A DNA stretch of 64,000 bases from Gammaproteobacteria bacterium. GTDB taxonomy: Bacteria; Pseudomonadota; Gammaproteobacteria; JAUIAT01. Made by a program: the position numbers and the translations under genes. Each line of letters starts with the position of its first letter. The stretch's first letter is position 1. The stretch spans positions 79,019 through 143,018 of the forward strand of contig JAUIAT010000004.1 of NCBI GenBank assembly GCA_030425295.1, read 5' to 3'. This document shows, one piece after another, positions 17,583 to 26,851 of this stretch. Under the pieces are notes generated by a model. That model worked only from the letters and a program-made list of their open reading frames with translations. It did no database searches and had not been told where the DNA came from.

Positions 17583-19034
17583 ATGGAATTTGTAATGATA
17601 AGCAAAATAATTGGCATATTATTAATGATCTCAAGCCTGACTATGCTTCCACCAATACTTGTGAGCATATTATTTAATGATCAAATGATTAATGCCTTTT
17701 TAGGACCATTTCTAGAATTTTTAATACTTGGCTTTGTTTTGTGGTTTATGAAAAGAAGAGAAAAAAAAGACTTACAAGCTAGAGATGGATTTTTAATTGT
17801 TGTTTTATTTTGGCTGGTTATATCACTAACAGGGTCAATACCCTTTCTCAACACTCCAAACTTCGATATTTCACTAACTAATGCTATTTTTGAATCGACA
17901 TCTGGTTATACAACTACCGGAGCGACTATACTCCAGAATATCAACCAACTACCTCCCTCGTTGCTCTATTACAGACAACAAATGCACTTGCTTGGCGGCA
18001 TGGGTATTATTGTATTGGCTGTTGCAGTCTTACCAATGCTAGGTATTGGCGGCATGCAGCTATATCGAGCTGAGACCCCTGGACCAATGAAAGAAACCAA
18101 ACTAACTCCAAGAATCACAGGAACAGCCAAAGCTCTATGGTCGATTTATGGTAGTTTAGTAATTTGTTGTATTTTTTCGCTTTGGGTTGCCGGAATGCCT
18201 TTATTTAATGCTATAGGTGAGAGCTTCAGCATTGTCTCAACTGGAGGATTTTCTATGCATGATTCAAGCTTTGCTTATTATCACAGTCAAACTTTCGACA
18301 TTATTGCAGTTATATTTATGATTTTAGGTGCTACTAACTTTGCCTTACTTTTCAAAGCAATACGAGATAAAAATATTACTATCTGCTGGAAAGATGAAGA
18401 GTACCGCTTGTTCATTTCAATATTATTTCTTGGCTGTGGTGTAGTTATAGCTGCATTAGCAATTCATCATGCGTATGGCAGCGCAGCAGTTACAATTACT
18501 AACTCCATCTTTACAACTACTGCACTACTAACAACGACAGGACTAAAAACGACAAGCTTTCATCAGTGGCCAACCTTTCTACCCTATCTAATAATGATAT
18601 TAGCAATTATTGGTGGCTGTGGAGGCTCTACTACAGGTGGAATCAAAATGATGAGATTTTTGGTGATGATCAAGCAAGCATTGCGCGAATTGAAACTTTT
18701 AATTCATCCACATGCAATTTATACTCTAAAGATTAACAAACACCCCTTGCCAAATCCTGTGCTACAGGCTGTTTGGGCATTTATTACAGTATTTGTGTTA
18801 AGTTTTATGGCATTAATGCTAATATTGCTTGCCACCGGCATGAACTTTACTACTGCATTTGGTGCATTAGTTGCAACCCTAGCTAATGCAGGCGCACCAA
18901 TTGGCGATTTAGCAACAACTTTTAGAGATGCTGGCACTTTTTCTAAATGGATACTAATTGTTGCTATGTTAGCTGGTCGTCTTGAAATTTTTACGCTGTT
19001 GGTATTACTAACTCCAGAATTCTGGAGAAAATAA
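17583..19034 (+). CDS. trkH: Trk system potassium uptake protein TrkH
   Basis: Membrane subunit of the Trk potassium importer, which works with the cytoplasmic NAD-binding regulator TrkA (not in this window). The 483-residue length matches E. coli TrkH. It shows the four pore-like segments of the SKT family: TSGYTTTGATIL, SIVSTGGFSMHD, TTTALLTTTGLKT and ATLANAGAPIG. The conserved GGCGGSTTGGIKMMR loop and GRLEIFTLLVLL C-terminal motif are present. The start may instead be ATG at 17595, which has GGA at better spacing; 17583 has no visible Shine-Dalgarno. Confidence 0.95.
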   Translation: MEFVMISKIIGILLMISSLTMLPPILVSILFNDQMINAFLGPFLEFLILGFVLWFMKRREKKDLQARDGFLIVVLFWLVISLTGSIPFLNTPNFDISLTNAIFESTSGYTTTGATILQNINQLPPSLLYYRQQMHLLGGMGIIVLAVAVLPMLGIGGMQLYRAETPGPMKETKLTPRITGTAKALWSIYGSLVICCIFSLWVAGMPLFNAIGESFSIVSTGGFSMHDSSFAYYHSQTFDIIAVIFMILGATNFALLFKAIRDKNITICWKDEEYRLFISILFLGCGVVIAALAIHHAYGSAAVTITNSIFTTTALLTTTGLKTTSFHQWPTFLPYLIMILAIIGGCGGSTTGGIKMMRFLVMIKQALRELKLLIHPHAIYTLKINKHPLPNPVLQAVWAFITVFVLSFMALMLILLATGMNFTTAFGALVATLANAGAPIGDLATTFRDAGTFSKWILIVAMLAGRLEIFTLLVLLTPEFWRK

Positions 19035-19060
19035 AAAATTAAACACACAAGGATTTAAAT

Positions 19061-19966
19061 TTGAAAATTGCTATTCTTTCTCGAAAACAAGACTTGTATT
19101 CAACTCGTAGACTTATGGAAGCTGCACAGTCTAAAAGCCACGAGGTTAAAATTATTGACTACTTAAGCTGTTATATGAATATCACTTCGGCAAAACCAAC
19201 AATTCAGTATAAAGGTGAAAAAATTGAAAATTTTGATGCGATAATACCTCGTATTGGAGCCCAAAGAACATTTTATGGAGCGTCAATTGTAAGGCAATTT
19301 GAGACTATGGGGACATACTCAATTAATTCGTCAATAGCAATAACCAGATCTAGAGACAAACTAAGATCCTTGCAGTTATTAGCAATGAAAGGAATAGATA
19401 TGCCTATAACTGGGTTTGCTAATGCCACATCAGATATAAAAGACACAATCAAACTAGTTGGCGGACCACCTTTAATTATCAAATTAATTGAAGGAACCCA
19501 AGGAGTAGGAGTAGTTCTTGCAGAAACAAAAAAAGCAGCTGAGAGCGTTATCCAAACACTTATGGGGCTAAAGGCAAATATTATTTTACAGGAATTTATA
19601 GCTGAATCTAAAGGAGAGGATATTCGCTGTTTTGTGGTGGGGAATAAAGTTGTTGCCGCAATGAAAAGACAGGCAGAACCAGGAGAATTTCGCGCTAACC
19701 TGCACCAAGGTGGCTCATCAAAAGCAGTAAGAATAACCAAGCAAGAAAGAGAAGTAGCAATCAAAGCAGCCAAAGTCATGGGGCTAAAAATGGCGGGGGT
19801 AGACCTATTGAGATCAAACAGAGGACCACTAATTCTAGAAATTAATTCTTCACCTGGCCTCGAAGGAATTGAAAAAGCTACTAACAAAGATATTGCGAAA
19901 ATGATAATTGAACATGTTGAAAAGAATGCCAAACCAATAACTGCAAAAAGCAGATATCAAGGGTAA
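19061..19966 (+). CDS. rimK: alpha-L-glutamate ligase RimK
   Basis: ATP-grasp ligase that adds glutamate to the C-terminus of ribosomal protein S6. The 301-residue product starts at TTG (19061), preceded by AAGGATTT; its first residues [20 protein letters not shown] align with E. coli RimK. Key parts: [31 protein letters not shown] (ATP-grasp loop), [19 protein letters not shown] and [20 protein letters not shown] (metal-binding E and N). It is 8 bp upstream of the retropepsin-like gene below, a known partner of RimK in many proteobacteria. Confidence 0.96.
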   Translation: MKIAILSRKQDLYSTRRLMEAAQSKSHEVKIIDYLSCYMNITSAKPTIQYKGEKIENFDAIIPRIGAQRTFYGASIVRQFETMGTYSINSSIAITRSRDKLRSLQLLAMKGIDMPITGFANATSDIKDTIKLVGGPPLIIKLIEGTQGVGVVLAETKKAAESVIQTLMGLKANIILQEFIAESKGEDIRCFVVGNKVVAAMKRQAEPGEFRANLHQGGSSKAVRITKQEREVAIKAAKVMGLKMAGVDLLRSNRGPLILEINSSPGLEGIEKATNKDIAKMIIEHVEKNAKPITAKSRYQG

Positions 19967-19974
19967 TATTTAAA

Positions 19975-20472
19975 ATGGCTAAAATGCGACAGAAAACTAT
20001 AAATAACAAACTTCTTATTGGACGTTACGAATGGTGCCAGCTTCCAGAGCTAAGTATTCCAGCAATTAAAGCAAAAATAGACACTGGAGCACAGACTTCC
20101 TCTTTACACGCATTTAATATCACAACCAGCATAATAAACAAAATAAACTATGTAAACTTTGAGATTCACCCATTACAAGGAAATGATACGACATTAATAA
20201 AGTGCAAATCTATTATTATAGATCAAAGGGAGGTTATGAGCTCAAATGGTCACAAAGAGAAGCGCTATGTTATTTCCACCCCTATAAAACTTGGTGATCA
20301 AACATGGAATATTGAGGTGACTCTTTCAAATCGCGACCCTCTCAGATTTAGAATGCTTCTTGGGAGAGAAGCGCTAAATAATAAAGTTATAATTGACCCT
20401 GACATTAAGTGCAACCAAGGGTCTATAAACAAAAATGAAATATCAAATTTATACGACTTAAGAACAAACTAG
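19975..20472 (+). CDS. RimB-like retropepsin-type protease (Zn_protease/DUF785 family)
   Basis: A 165-residue cytoplasmic protein of the family annotated as ATP-dependent zinc protease. The visible core IGRYEWCQLPELSIPAIKAK leads to IDTGAQTSSLHA, an aspartic-protease-like DTGA motif, and RMLLGREALNNKVIIDP near the C-terminus, also a retropepsin hallmark. The family is commonly linked to rimK; in Pseudomonas RimB modulates RimK-dependent S6 modification. Here it begins 8 bp after rimK, so a RimK/RimB module is likely. A protease role rests on motif and context only. Confidence 0.85.
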   Translation: MAKMRQKTINNKLLIGRYEWCQLPELSIPAIKAKIDTGAQTSSLHAFNITTSIINKINYVNFEIHPLQGNDTTLIKCKSIIIDQREVMSSNGHKEKRYVISTPIKLGDQTWNIEVTLSNRDPLRFRMLLGREALNNKVIIDPDIKCNQGSINKNEISNLYDLRTN

Positions 20473-20513
20473 ACATAAACCACCTTAAGCTTCGAAGAAA
20501 GTGCCGAACCACC

Positions 20514-21482
20514 CTAAATCCACCTAGTTTTGCGCAGTATCAGTAAAATTAGAATACTTACAACTATTAATGACAAACAAACAAATAAGAAAGCCCACTT
20601 ATAATTTTGCCCCGGAATACCAGCAACATTTATACCTAACAAGCCCGTGACAAAAGAGAGCGGCAAAAATACGGCTGCTACTAACGATAAAATATACATT
20701 CTTTTATTTGTTTGCTCGGCAAGGTTACTATTTAATTCTTCCTGAGTAACGGCTGCTCTTTCGCGAGCTGAGTCCAAGTCTTCAATGTATTTAACTATAC
20801 GATCTGCACCTTCCAAAATACGAAACCTATCCTTCTCACTAAATAAGGATATTCCCTCAAAATATAGTTTGTTTAAAGCCTCACGCTGAGGTGCCAAAAA
20901 CCTTCTAATACTAATAGCTTGACGTCTAATATCAGCTAGCTTTGCCCTCAGAGAATAACTATCTATCGTTGCAACACACTCTTCAATCTCATCCACTTGA
21001 TCTTCTATCAAGTCAACAACCTCTCGCATTCTGCTAATTAATCTATCATTCAGCATAGACAAAAACTCTGGCGGAGTATTAGCACCCCTTCCTTCTTTAA
21101 CTGCCCTAACGACATCTTCAATTGAAAGAAGTTTACGCCTACAAGCAGTAATAATTCTATTTTTTTCCATCCATATTCTAATAGAAACCATATCCTCAGG
21201 GTCTTGACCAGGGTTAAGATTAACTCCTCGAAGAAAAACCATAAGCCCCTTTGGGCTAATAACCGTCCTGGGTCTTGTGTCATCCATAATCATTGCATCG
21301 ATATCTAATTGGTCAAGACCACTAGCATTCTTTAACCACTTTATTGATTGTTTAGAAGTGACATTAATATGAACCCACAGTATGCCCTTGTCAGGATTCC
21401 ATTTTTCAACCTGATCCCAACTTATTTCTTCACCACCGCCTTTGCCGTCCAATATAAAAGCATTGATTAGCCCTTCACTCAT
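20514..21482 (-). CDS. zntB: zinc transporter ZntB (CorA family)
   Basis: Inner-membrane divalent-cation transporter of the CorA superfamily, with a large cytoplasmic N-terminal domain and two C-terminal membrane helices. The 322-residue product ends with MYILSLVAAVFLPLSFVTGL, LGINVAGIPG (the GxN motif as GIN, as in ZntB rather than the GMN of CorA), a second helix and RKTRWI. N-terminal signatures GILWVHINV and DDTRPRT also fit ZntB. It converges with the RimB-like gene (41 bp). Direction of zinc transport in ZntB has been debated. Confidence 0.92.
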   Translation of the reverse strand: MSEGLINAFILDGKGGGEEISWDQVEKWNPDKGILWVHINVTSKQSIKWLKNASGLDQLDIDAMIMDDTRPRTVISPKGLMVFLRGVNLNPGQDPEDMVSIRIWMEKNRIITACRRKLLSIEDVVRAVKEGRGANTPPEFLSMLNDRLISRMREVVDLIEDQVDEIEECVATIDSYSLRAKLADIRRQAISIRRFLAPQREALNKLYFEGISLFSEKDRFRILEGADRIVKYIEDLDSARERAAVTQEELNSNLAEQTNKRMYILSLVAAVFLPLSFVTGLLGINVAGIPGQNYKWAFLFVCLSLIVVSILILLILRKTRWI

Positions 21483-21619
21483 TGAAATGCCTAGCCTCTT
21501 GTCTAAATAGGTTATTTAAAGTTTAACGTAGATTTATCCTTGTTGTACATTACTCCTAGCACATCGCACCCTAAACAAGTAAAATCCTTACTAACTATGA
21601 TCAAGCAACAAGGATCATC

Positions 21620-24295
21620 ATGGAACCTAAAAAACAACTAGTTCTTATCGACGGCTCATCTTATCTTTACCGTGCTTTTCATGCGCTACCACCACTTATG
21701 ACATCAGATGGTAAACCAACTGGTGCTGTACATGGCGTTTTAAATATGATTAAACGCACACTCGCTGACTACCCTGCTCATCTAGTTGCTGTAATTTTTG
21801 ACGCCAAAGGCAAGACTTTCCGCGATGAGTTATTTAAAGAGTACAAGGCAAATCGCCCACCAATGCCTGATGACCTACGACTACAAATTAAACCTATCCA
21901 TGAAATCATTAAAGCTCAAGGCTTACCTCTAATTTCTCATGAAGGCGTTGAGGCTGATGACATCATTGGCACACTGGCCATGCAAGCTAGAGCACAAGGC
22001 ATGAATGTTGTAATATCAACAGGGGATAAAGATATTGCACAAATTGTTAATAGTGAAATTACTCTTGTTAATACTATGTCAAACTCATTGTTAGATGAGG
22101 CAGGTGTTGTTAAAAAATTTGGTATCCGTCCTGATCAAATCATCGATTATTTATCACTTGTAGGTGACAGTGTTGATAATGTTCCAGGTATCCCACGCGT
22201 TGGCCCAAAAACTGCAGTAAAATGGCTACATGAATATGAAACCATCGATAATTTGATTAAACATGCAGATGAAATAAAGGGCAAAGTTGGAGAGAACCTA
22301 CGCAACAACCTAGACCAACTTGAACTAAGCCGCAAACTAGTAACTCTGCATTGCGATCTTGATTTAGACATCGATCTGGAAGTACTTGTACCTACAAAGC
22401 AAAATGATAAAAAACTTATCGAGCTATATAAAGAATATGAACTTAGATCGCTACTAAACAATCTCCTTAACAAACAACCAGCTAAAACTAAAACTTCATA
22501 TGAAGCTGTTCTCACCAAAGAGCAATTTAACTCATGGTTAGAAAAACTAAAATCCGTTGAAGAGTTTGCTTTTGACACAGAAACTACAGCCCTTAACGCT
22601 ATGTCGGCCGAACTTGTTGGCTTGTCTGTCGCAGTAGAACCAAATACAGCAGCTTATATTCCTCTTGCGCACGACTATGAAAATGCCCCAGAACAATTGA
22701 GTCGTGAGTGGGTTTTAGAGCAACTCAAACCAATTCTTGAGGATTCCACAAAAAAAGTAATTGGGCACAACTTAAAATACGACATAATAATACTCTCGCA
22801 TTATGGAATTAATTTAAAACCTGGTTTTGACACTATGCTTGAGTCTTATATATTAAACTCTGGCATGAATCGACATAATTTAGATGATACCTCCCTGAAA
22901 TATCTTGGCAAAACTACAATCAAGTTTGAAGATATTGCCGGCAAAGGTAAAAAGATGAAAACCTTCAACCAAATAGAAATTGAAGAAGCCACTCCCTATG
23001 CTGCCGAGGATGCAGATGTATCTTTGCAATTACACAAATATCTTTGGCCTAAAATTTGTGAAATCCCAGAACTTAAATCTTCTTTTGAGACATTTGAACT
23101 CCCTCTAGTTTCAGTACTTGCCAGTATGGAGCAACTTGGTGTTAAAATTGATTCTGACATGCTAAAAAAACAAAGCATTGAACTAGAATCCCGTTTAAAT
23201 ATCCTGCAGGATAATGCTTATAAAATTGCCGGCAAAACTTTTAATTTATCCTCCCCTAAACAATTACAAGAAATTCTCTTCACCGACCTTAGAATTCCCG
23301 TGATTAAAAAAACACCGAAGGGTCAACCATCAACTTCGGAACCAGTCTTGCAAGAACTTGCTAATGATTATCCGCTACCAGCAATTATTTTGGAATACCG
23401 TAGTTTAAGCAAATTAAAGTCAACCTATACTGATAAATTACCACAACAGATTAACCCTAATACTGGTCGCGTTCATACATCCTATAATCAAGCGGTTACT
23501 GTGACTGGGCGCTTATCATCAAGCGATCCAAATCTTCAAAATATTCCTATTAGAACTGAAGAAGGAAAAAAAATACGCGAGGCCTTCATAGCAAAAGATG
23601 GTTATAAATTGTTAGCAGCTGACTACTCCCAAATTGAATTGCGCATTATGGCCCATATATCAGGAGATGAAAACTTAAATAAGGCATTTAGTAACAATCA
23701 TGATGTGCATACAGCAACTGCTTCTGAAGTTTTTGGCTTACCAGCTGATCAAGTCACTCCCTTGCAGCGACGTAATGCTAAAGCCATTAACTTCGGGCTC
23801 CTTTATGGGATGTCAGCATTTGGCTTATCTCAGCAATTAAAAATACCTCAAGCTGAAGCCAAACAATACATTGAACTTTACTTCCAGAGATATCCAAAAG
23901 TAAAAGAATATATGGAAAACACCAGAGTTTTTGCTGAAAAACACGGTTACGTTGAAACTATTTTTGGCAGACGCTTGTATCTTCCGGAGATAAATAGCAA
24001 TAATCACATGCAGAAGATGGGAGCCCAGCGCGCTGCTATTAATGCCCCAATGCAAGGAAGTTCCGCTGATATCATTAAAATTGCTATGATAAAGGTTGGA
24101 AAGTGGTTAGAAACACACGAAATAGATGGGCAAATGATAATGCAAGTTCACGATGAATTGGTCTTTGAGATTAAAAATAGCGATATTGACAAAGCTAAAT
24201 CAGAGATCCCGAGACTTATGAGTGAAGCAGCAAAATTAAATGTTCCACTAATAGCAAACGTTGATGTTGGTAGCAACTGGGCTGCTGCTCATTAG
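21620..24295 (+). CDS. polA: DNA polymerase I
   Basis: Repair and Okazaki-fragment-processing polymerase. The 891 residues contain the three expected domains: 5' nuclease (about 1-290; LVLIDGSSYLYRAFHALPP, EADDIIGTLA, GDSVDNVPGIPRVGPKTA), 3'-5' exonuclease (about 300-490; FAFDTETTAL, GHNLKYDI, YAAEDADVS, catalytic acids kept) and polymerase (about 500-891; LLAADYSQIELRIMAHISG, RRNAKAINFGLLYGMSAFGL, MQVHDELVFE). All three activities should be present. Monocistronic on the plus strand; a short palindrome follows that probably ends both polA and ruvX transcripts. Confidence 0.97.
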   Translation: MEPKKQLVLIDGSSYLYRAFHALPPLMTSDGKPTGAVHGVLNMIKRTLADYPAHLVAVIFDAKGKTFRDELFKEYKANRPPMPDDLRLQIKPIHEIIKAQGLPLISHEGVEADDIIGTLAMQARAQGMNVVISTGDKDIAQIVNSEITLVNTMSNSLLDEAGVVKKFGIRPDQIIDYLSLVGDSVDNVPGIPRVGPKTAVKWLHEYETIDNLIKHADEIKGKVGENLRNNLDQLELSRKLVTLHCDLDLDIDLEVLVPTKQNDKKLIELYKEYELRSLLNNLLNKQPAKTKTSYEAVLTKEQFNSWLEKLKSVEEFAFDTETTALNAMSAELVGLSVAVEPNTAAYIPLAHDYENAPEQLSREWVLEQLKPILEDSTKKVIGHNLKYDIIILSHYGINLKPGFDTMLESYILNSGMNRHNLDDTSLKYLGKTTIKFEDIAGKGKKMKTFNQIEIEEATPYAAEDADVSLQLHKYLWPKICEIPELKSSFETFELPLVSVLASMEQLGVKIDSDMLKKQSIELESRLNILQDNAYKIAGKTFNLSSPKQLQEILFTDLRIPVIKKTPKGQPSTSEPVLQELANDYPLPAIILEYRSLSKLKSTYTDKLPQQINPNTGRVHTSYNQAVTVTGRLSSSDPNLQNIPIRTEEGKKIREAFIAKDGYKLLAADYSQIELRIMAHISGDENLNKAFSNNHDVHTATASEVFGLPADQVTPLQRRNAKAINFGLLYGMSAFGLSQQLKIPQAEAKQYIELYFQRYPKVKEYMENTRVFAEKHGYVETIFGRRLYLPEINSNNHMQKMGAQRAAINAPMQGSSADIIKIAMIKVGKWLETHEIDGQMIMQVHDELVFEIKNSDIDKAKSEIPRLMSEAAKLNVPLIANVDVGSNWAAAH

Positions 24296-24314
24296 GATAT
24301 ACTTTTTAGAAATT

Positions 24315-24334
24315 AGGGTCTGCCAACAGGCCCT
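24315..24334. terminator. bidirectional terminator-like hairpin from MITE ends (remnant G)
   Basis: AGGGTCTGCCAACAGGCCCT forms an 8-bp stem (one G.T) with a 4-nt loop between the convergent polA and ruvX genes; its right end overlaps the ruvX stop codon. The sequence equals the two MITE tips joined together. Confidence 0.6.
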
Positions 24335-24773
24335 ACAATTCCTGCTCGAAATTTCTTTTTAACCAATCACCAAGAATTATCGAGGCAGCATAACTATCGA
24401 TACTTTCTTTATCAAGAGATCGGTAACCTCCCCCTTCAAACAATTGTGCTTTGGCTTCTATAGTTGTGAGGCGCTCGTCTTCAGTATAAACAGGAATATT
24501 AAATCTACCTTCAAGACGTCGTGAGAAACGCTTAGCAGCCTGAGTAATCGGCTGTTCGGTTCCATTCATATTCAGAGGTATACCAACTACGAACCCAACA
24601 GGATTCCACTTTTTTACTAGATCTTCTATTCTCTCCCAACGAGGAGATCCTTGCTGAGCTTTAAGGGTTGTTTCAGGCCGCGCACCACCAGTCGTGGTTT
24701 GCCCGACAGCTACACCAATAAAACTTAAGCCAAAATCAAAACCAATGTATAGACCTTTCTTATACACGCCCGG
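24333..24773 (-). CDS. ruvX: RuvX/YqgF Holliday junction resolvase-like protein
   Basis: RNase H-fold nuclease family involved in pre-16S rRNA 5' processing and annotated as a Holliday junction resolvase. The 146-residue product starts MPGVYKKGLYIGFDFGLSFI; the FDFG, VGIPLNMNG, DERLTTIEA and DKESIDSYAASIIL motifs hold the family's acidic residues. ATG at 24773 overlaps the yqgE stop by 14 nt, so an upstream start running into yqgE was rejected. yqgE-ruvX is the standard gammaproteobacterial pair. Confidence 0.93.
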   Translation of the reverse strand, partial: PGVYKKGLYIGFDFGLSFIGVAVGQTTTGGARPETTLKAQQGSPRWERIEDLVKKWNPVGFVVGIPLNMNGTEQPITQAAKRFSRRLEGRFNIPVYTEDERLTTIEAKAQLFEGGGYRSLDKESIDSYAASIILGDWLKRNFEQEL

Positions 24774-25293
24774 CATCACCTGATAACTGCTCAACTTTAA
24801 CACCAAGATCAGAAATTGCTGTTTTCCAGCGTTGTTGCGGAGGGACATCAAACAAAATATCCTCACGCATAGGAGTAAGCAACCAATCATTATTTCGAAT
24901 TTCTTCTTCAAGCTGGCCAGGACCCCATCCGGTATAACCCAGTGCGACTATAGCTTTATCTAGTTTCTCATTCTTTGCAACAGTACCTAAAGTATCAAGA
25001 CTTGCCGACACAAAAATCGAATCTTTTTCTTCTTGTAAAACGAAACCACGCTCTGGAGATAAAGGACCACCTTTAAGTATTTTTTTCTTTTCAGCATCAA
25101 CTAGAGCTGTCTCAATCTCAAGATGATCAAGAAGTCCTTTATAAGTTATTTTTCCTGGGATATTTACAACAATACCCATAGCACCATCTTTATCGTGCTC
25201 AACAACAAAAACTACAGTTTTTTCAAAATAGGTATCATCAAGTGATGGCATGGCGATAAGAAATTGTTCTTCTAATGTTTTCAGATGCTGCAT
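24760..25293 (-). CDS. yqgE: YqgE/AlgH family (UPF0301) protein
   Basis: Conserved 177-residue cytoplasmic protein of the YqgE/AlgH family, function unsettled (AlgH was reported as an alginate regulator in Pseudomonas). Typical motifs: FLIAMPSLDDTYFEKTVVFV, DGAMGIVVN, LKGGPLSPERGFVLQ, ALGYTGWGPGQLEEEIRNN-DWL and LFDVPPQQRW. Its end overlaps ruvX, and the two are probably co-transcribed. Copy B of the MITE lies about 80 bp upstream, between it and zur. Confidence 0.93.
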   Translation of the reverse strand: MQHLKTLEEQFLIAMPSLDDTYFEKTVVFVVEHDKDGAMGIVVNIPGKITYKGLLDHLEIETALVDAEKKKILKGGPLSPERGFVLQEEKDSIFVSASLDTLGTVAKNEKLDKAIVALGYTGWGPGQLEEEIRNNDWLLTPMREDILFDVPPQQRWKTAISDLGVKVEQLSGDAGRV

Positions 25294-25370
25294 ATTTGAA
25301 CTCTAAGTTTAACCAAGAAAGATAATTTACCATAAGAATGCGGAAAATTAAAATTAATGGTATTATGCAT

Positions 25371-25530
25371 GGGTCTGCTGATAATTGGTGTTGCAAAGCG
25401 AAAATATCTAGAATACAGGGAAAATTTGTTTTTTAATTAGGCGAATAGTCTCTCTATTCAACGAATTAAAGGGTAAATTTTCACAAATTATAGAAATTTG
25501 CAGCTGTAAGACCAATTGTCAACAGACCCT
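25371..25530. repeat. MITE-like inverted-repeat element, copy B
   Basis: About 160 bp; left end GGGTCTGCTGATAATTGG, right end CCAATTGTCAACAGACCCT, an almost exact inverted pair. The right end is 28 bp upstream of the zur start and contains TTGTCA facing the gene. Confidence 0.9.
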
Positions 25531-25557
25531 AAAATCTTATTTCGAAAAAATTGCACA

Positions 25558-25986
25558 ATGAATAAAACTGAAAAGCTAGCTAAAACTCACAAATTCACAC
25601 TAACCTCGCTTAGAGAAGATGTAATTAGGATTTTTTTAGAAAAAGAAACACCTCTGAAAGCATATGACGTTCTAGCATACTTAAAAAAATCACGACCTAA
25701 TGCAAAACCACCTACCGTATATAGAGTTTTAGATTTTTTGGTAAAACACAAAGTTTTGCATCGACTAGATACTTCTAGCTCATACAGCTTGTGCCAAATT
25801 AGCGAAGAAACTCAATGCTGTGATAACAATATTGAAGTTATGTTTGTATGTCGCAAATGCTCAAAAGTTAAAGAGTTTTCAAATCATGATATTGGGAAAA
25901 TGCTCAAAGAAATTGAAGACAAGAATAATCTGCAAATTGATAAAAGGCAGGTTGAGGTTTCTGGTATTTGCGAATACTGCAAATAA
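25558..25986 (+). CDS. zur: Fur-family regulator, probably zinc uptake regulator Zur
   Basis: Zinc-responsive repressor of the Fur family, 142 residues. The winged-helix contains LKAYDVLAYLKKSRPNAKPP then TVYRVLDFLVKHKVLHRLDT and SSSYSLC, which is closer to Zur than to Fur (E. coli Zur: AKPPTVYRALDFL, SYVLC). Structural zinc cysteines are present as CRKC and CEYC. The ATG at 25558 is preferred; an in-frame TTG at 25516 would start inside the MITE. The spacing to MITE copy B suggests the element supplies part of the promoter region. Possible targets, including zntB, show no operator I can recognise. Confidence 0.85.
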   Translation: MNKTEKLAKTHKFTLTSLREDVIRIFLEKETPLKAYDVLAYLKKSRPNAKPPTVYRVLDFLVKHKVLHRLDTSSSYSLCQISEETQCCDNNIEVMFVCRKCSKVKEFSNHDIGKMLKEIEDKNNLQIDKRQVEVSGICEYCK

Positions 25987-26034
25987 TATCATTATAGAAA
26001 TAAACACCAGATTTATCCGACCTGACAGTGCCCA

Positions 26035-26835
26035 TTATCTTTTGGGTTTAGGGCTGGAAGCAGTACCAGCCAAAACACCACCATCTATATCAATTTCTGA
26101 GCCAGTAAGATATTTTGATTCATCGCTTGCCAAATATAAAGCTGCATAAGCAACATCTTCAGGCAACCCCATTTTACCCATTGGAATAGTTGACTCAATT
26201 GCATTGATTGCCTCAGCACGACCTATATCTGTACCAAGCATTTCATCCCAAATTGGAGTCATAATTGCTGCCGGGCATAAGCAATTACAACGGATACCAT
26301 AACCCTTTTCACAACAATAAAGAGCTACAGATTTAGAATGGTTTTTAATAGCTGCCTTAGTACTTGCATAGCCACATGCGTTAGGAACCCCAACAAGACC
26401 AGAGCGAGAAGACATATTGATAATTGAGCCACCATTATCTTTCATTAGCGGTATAGCGTATTTGCAGCCTAAGAAAACTCCATCAAGGTTAACTGCATGA
26501 ATTCTATGCCAATCATCAAGACTACAAGCTTCAGGATTCTGAGGACTCCAATCTTCACCAAGACCAATAATGCCCGCATTATTGACCAAAACATCTAGCC
26601 GGCCAAATTCTTTCTTGATCTCAGAGGCAATTTTTTTCCACTTTAATTCATCAGACACATCCAGGTGAGCATATCGAGCATTTTGACCTATATCGTTAGC
26701 AACCTTTATACCCTTAGAATCCTTAACATCCGCAATAATTACAAACGCACCTTCAGCTGCAAATATTTTAGCTATGCTCTCACCAATACCTTGGCTAGCA
26801 CCCGTTACCAATGCTATTTTATTTTTTAGACGCAT
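26035..26835 (-). CDS. short-chain dehydrogenase/reductase
   Basis: NAD(P)-dependent oxidoreductase, 266 residues, with a Rossmann fold: ALVTGASQGIGES at the N-terminus (cofactor glycine motif), IIADV whose aspartate favours NAD, VNNAG, a catalytic serine in NMSSRSG and the YASTK pair. C-terminal GSEIDIDGG is also typical of classical SDRs. The start at 26835 has GGAG 8 nt upstream; a longer start would overlap topA. It begins 17 bp after topA and may be expressed with it. Substrate unknown; relatives are variously annotated as hydroxysteroid or cyclopentanol dehydrogenases. Confidence 0.85.
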   Translation of the reverse strand: MRLKNKIALVTGASQGIGESIAKIFAAEGAFVIIADVKDSKGIKVANDIGQNARYAHLDVSDELKWKKIASEIKKEFGRLDVLVNNAGIIGLGEDWSPQNPEACSLDDWHRIHAVNLDGVFLGCKYAIPLMKDNGGSIINMSSRSGLVGVPNACGYASTKAAIKNHSKSVALYCCEKGYGIRCNCLCPAAIMTPIWDEMLGTDIGRAEAINAIESTIPMGKMGLPEDVAYAALYLASDESKYLTGSEIDIDGGVLAGTASSPKPKR

Positions 26836-26851
26836 AACTATTCTCCAGAAG

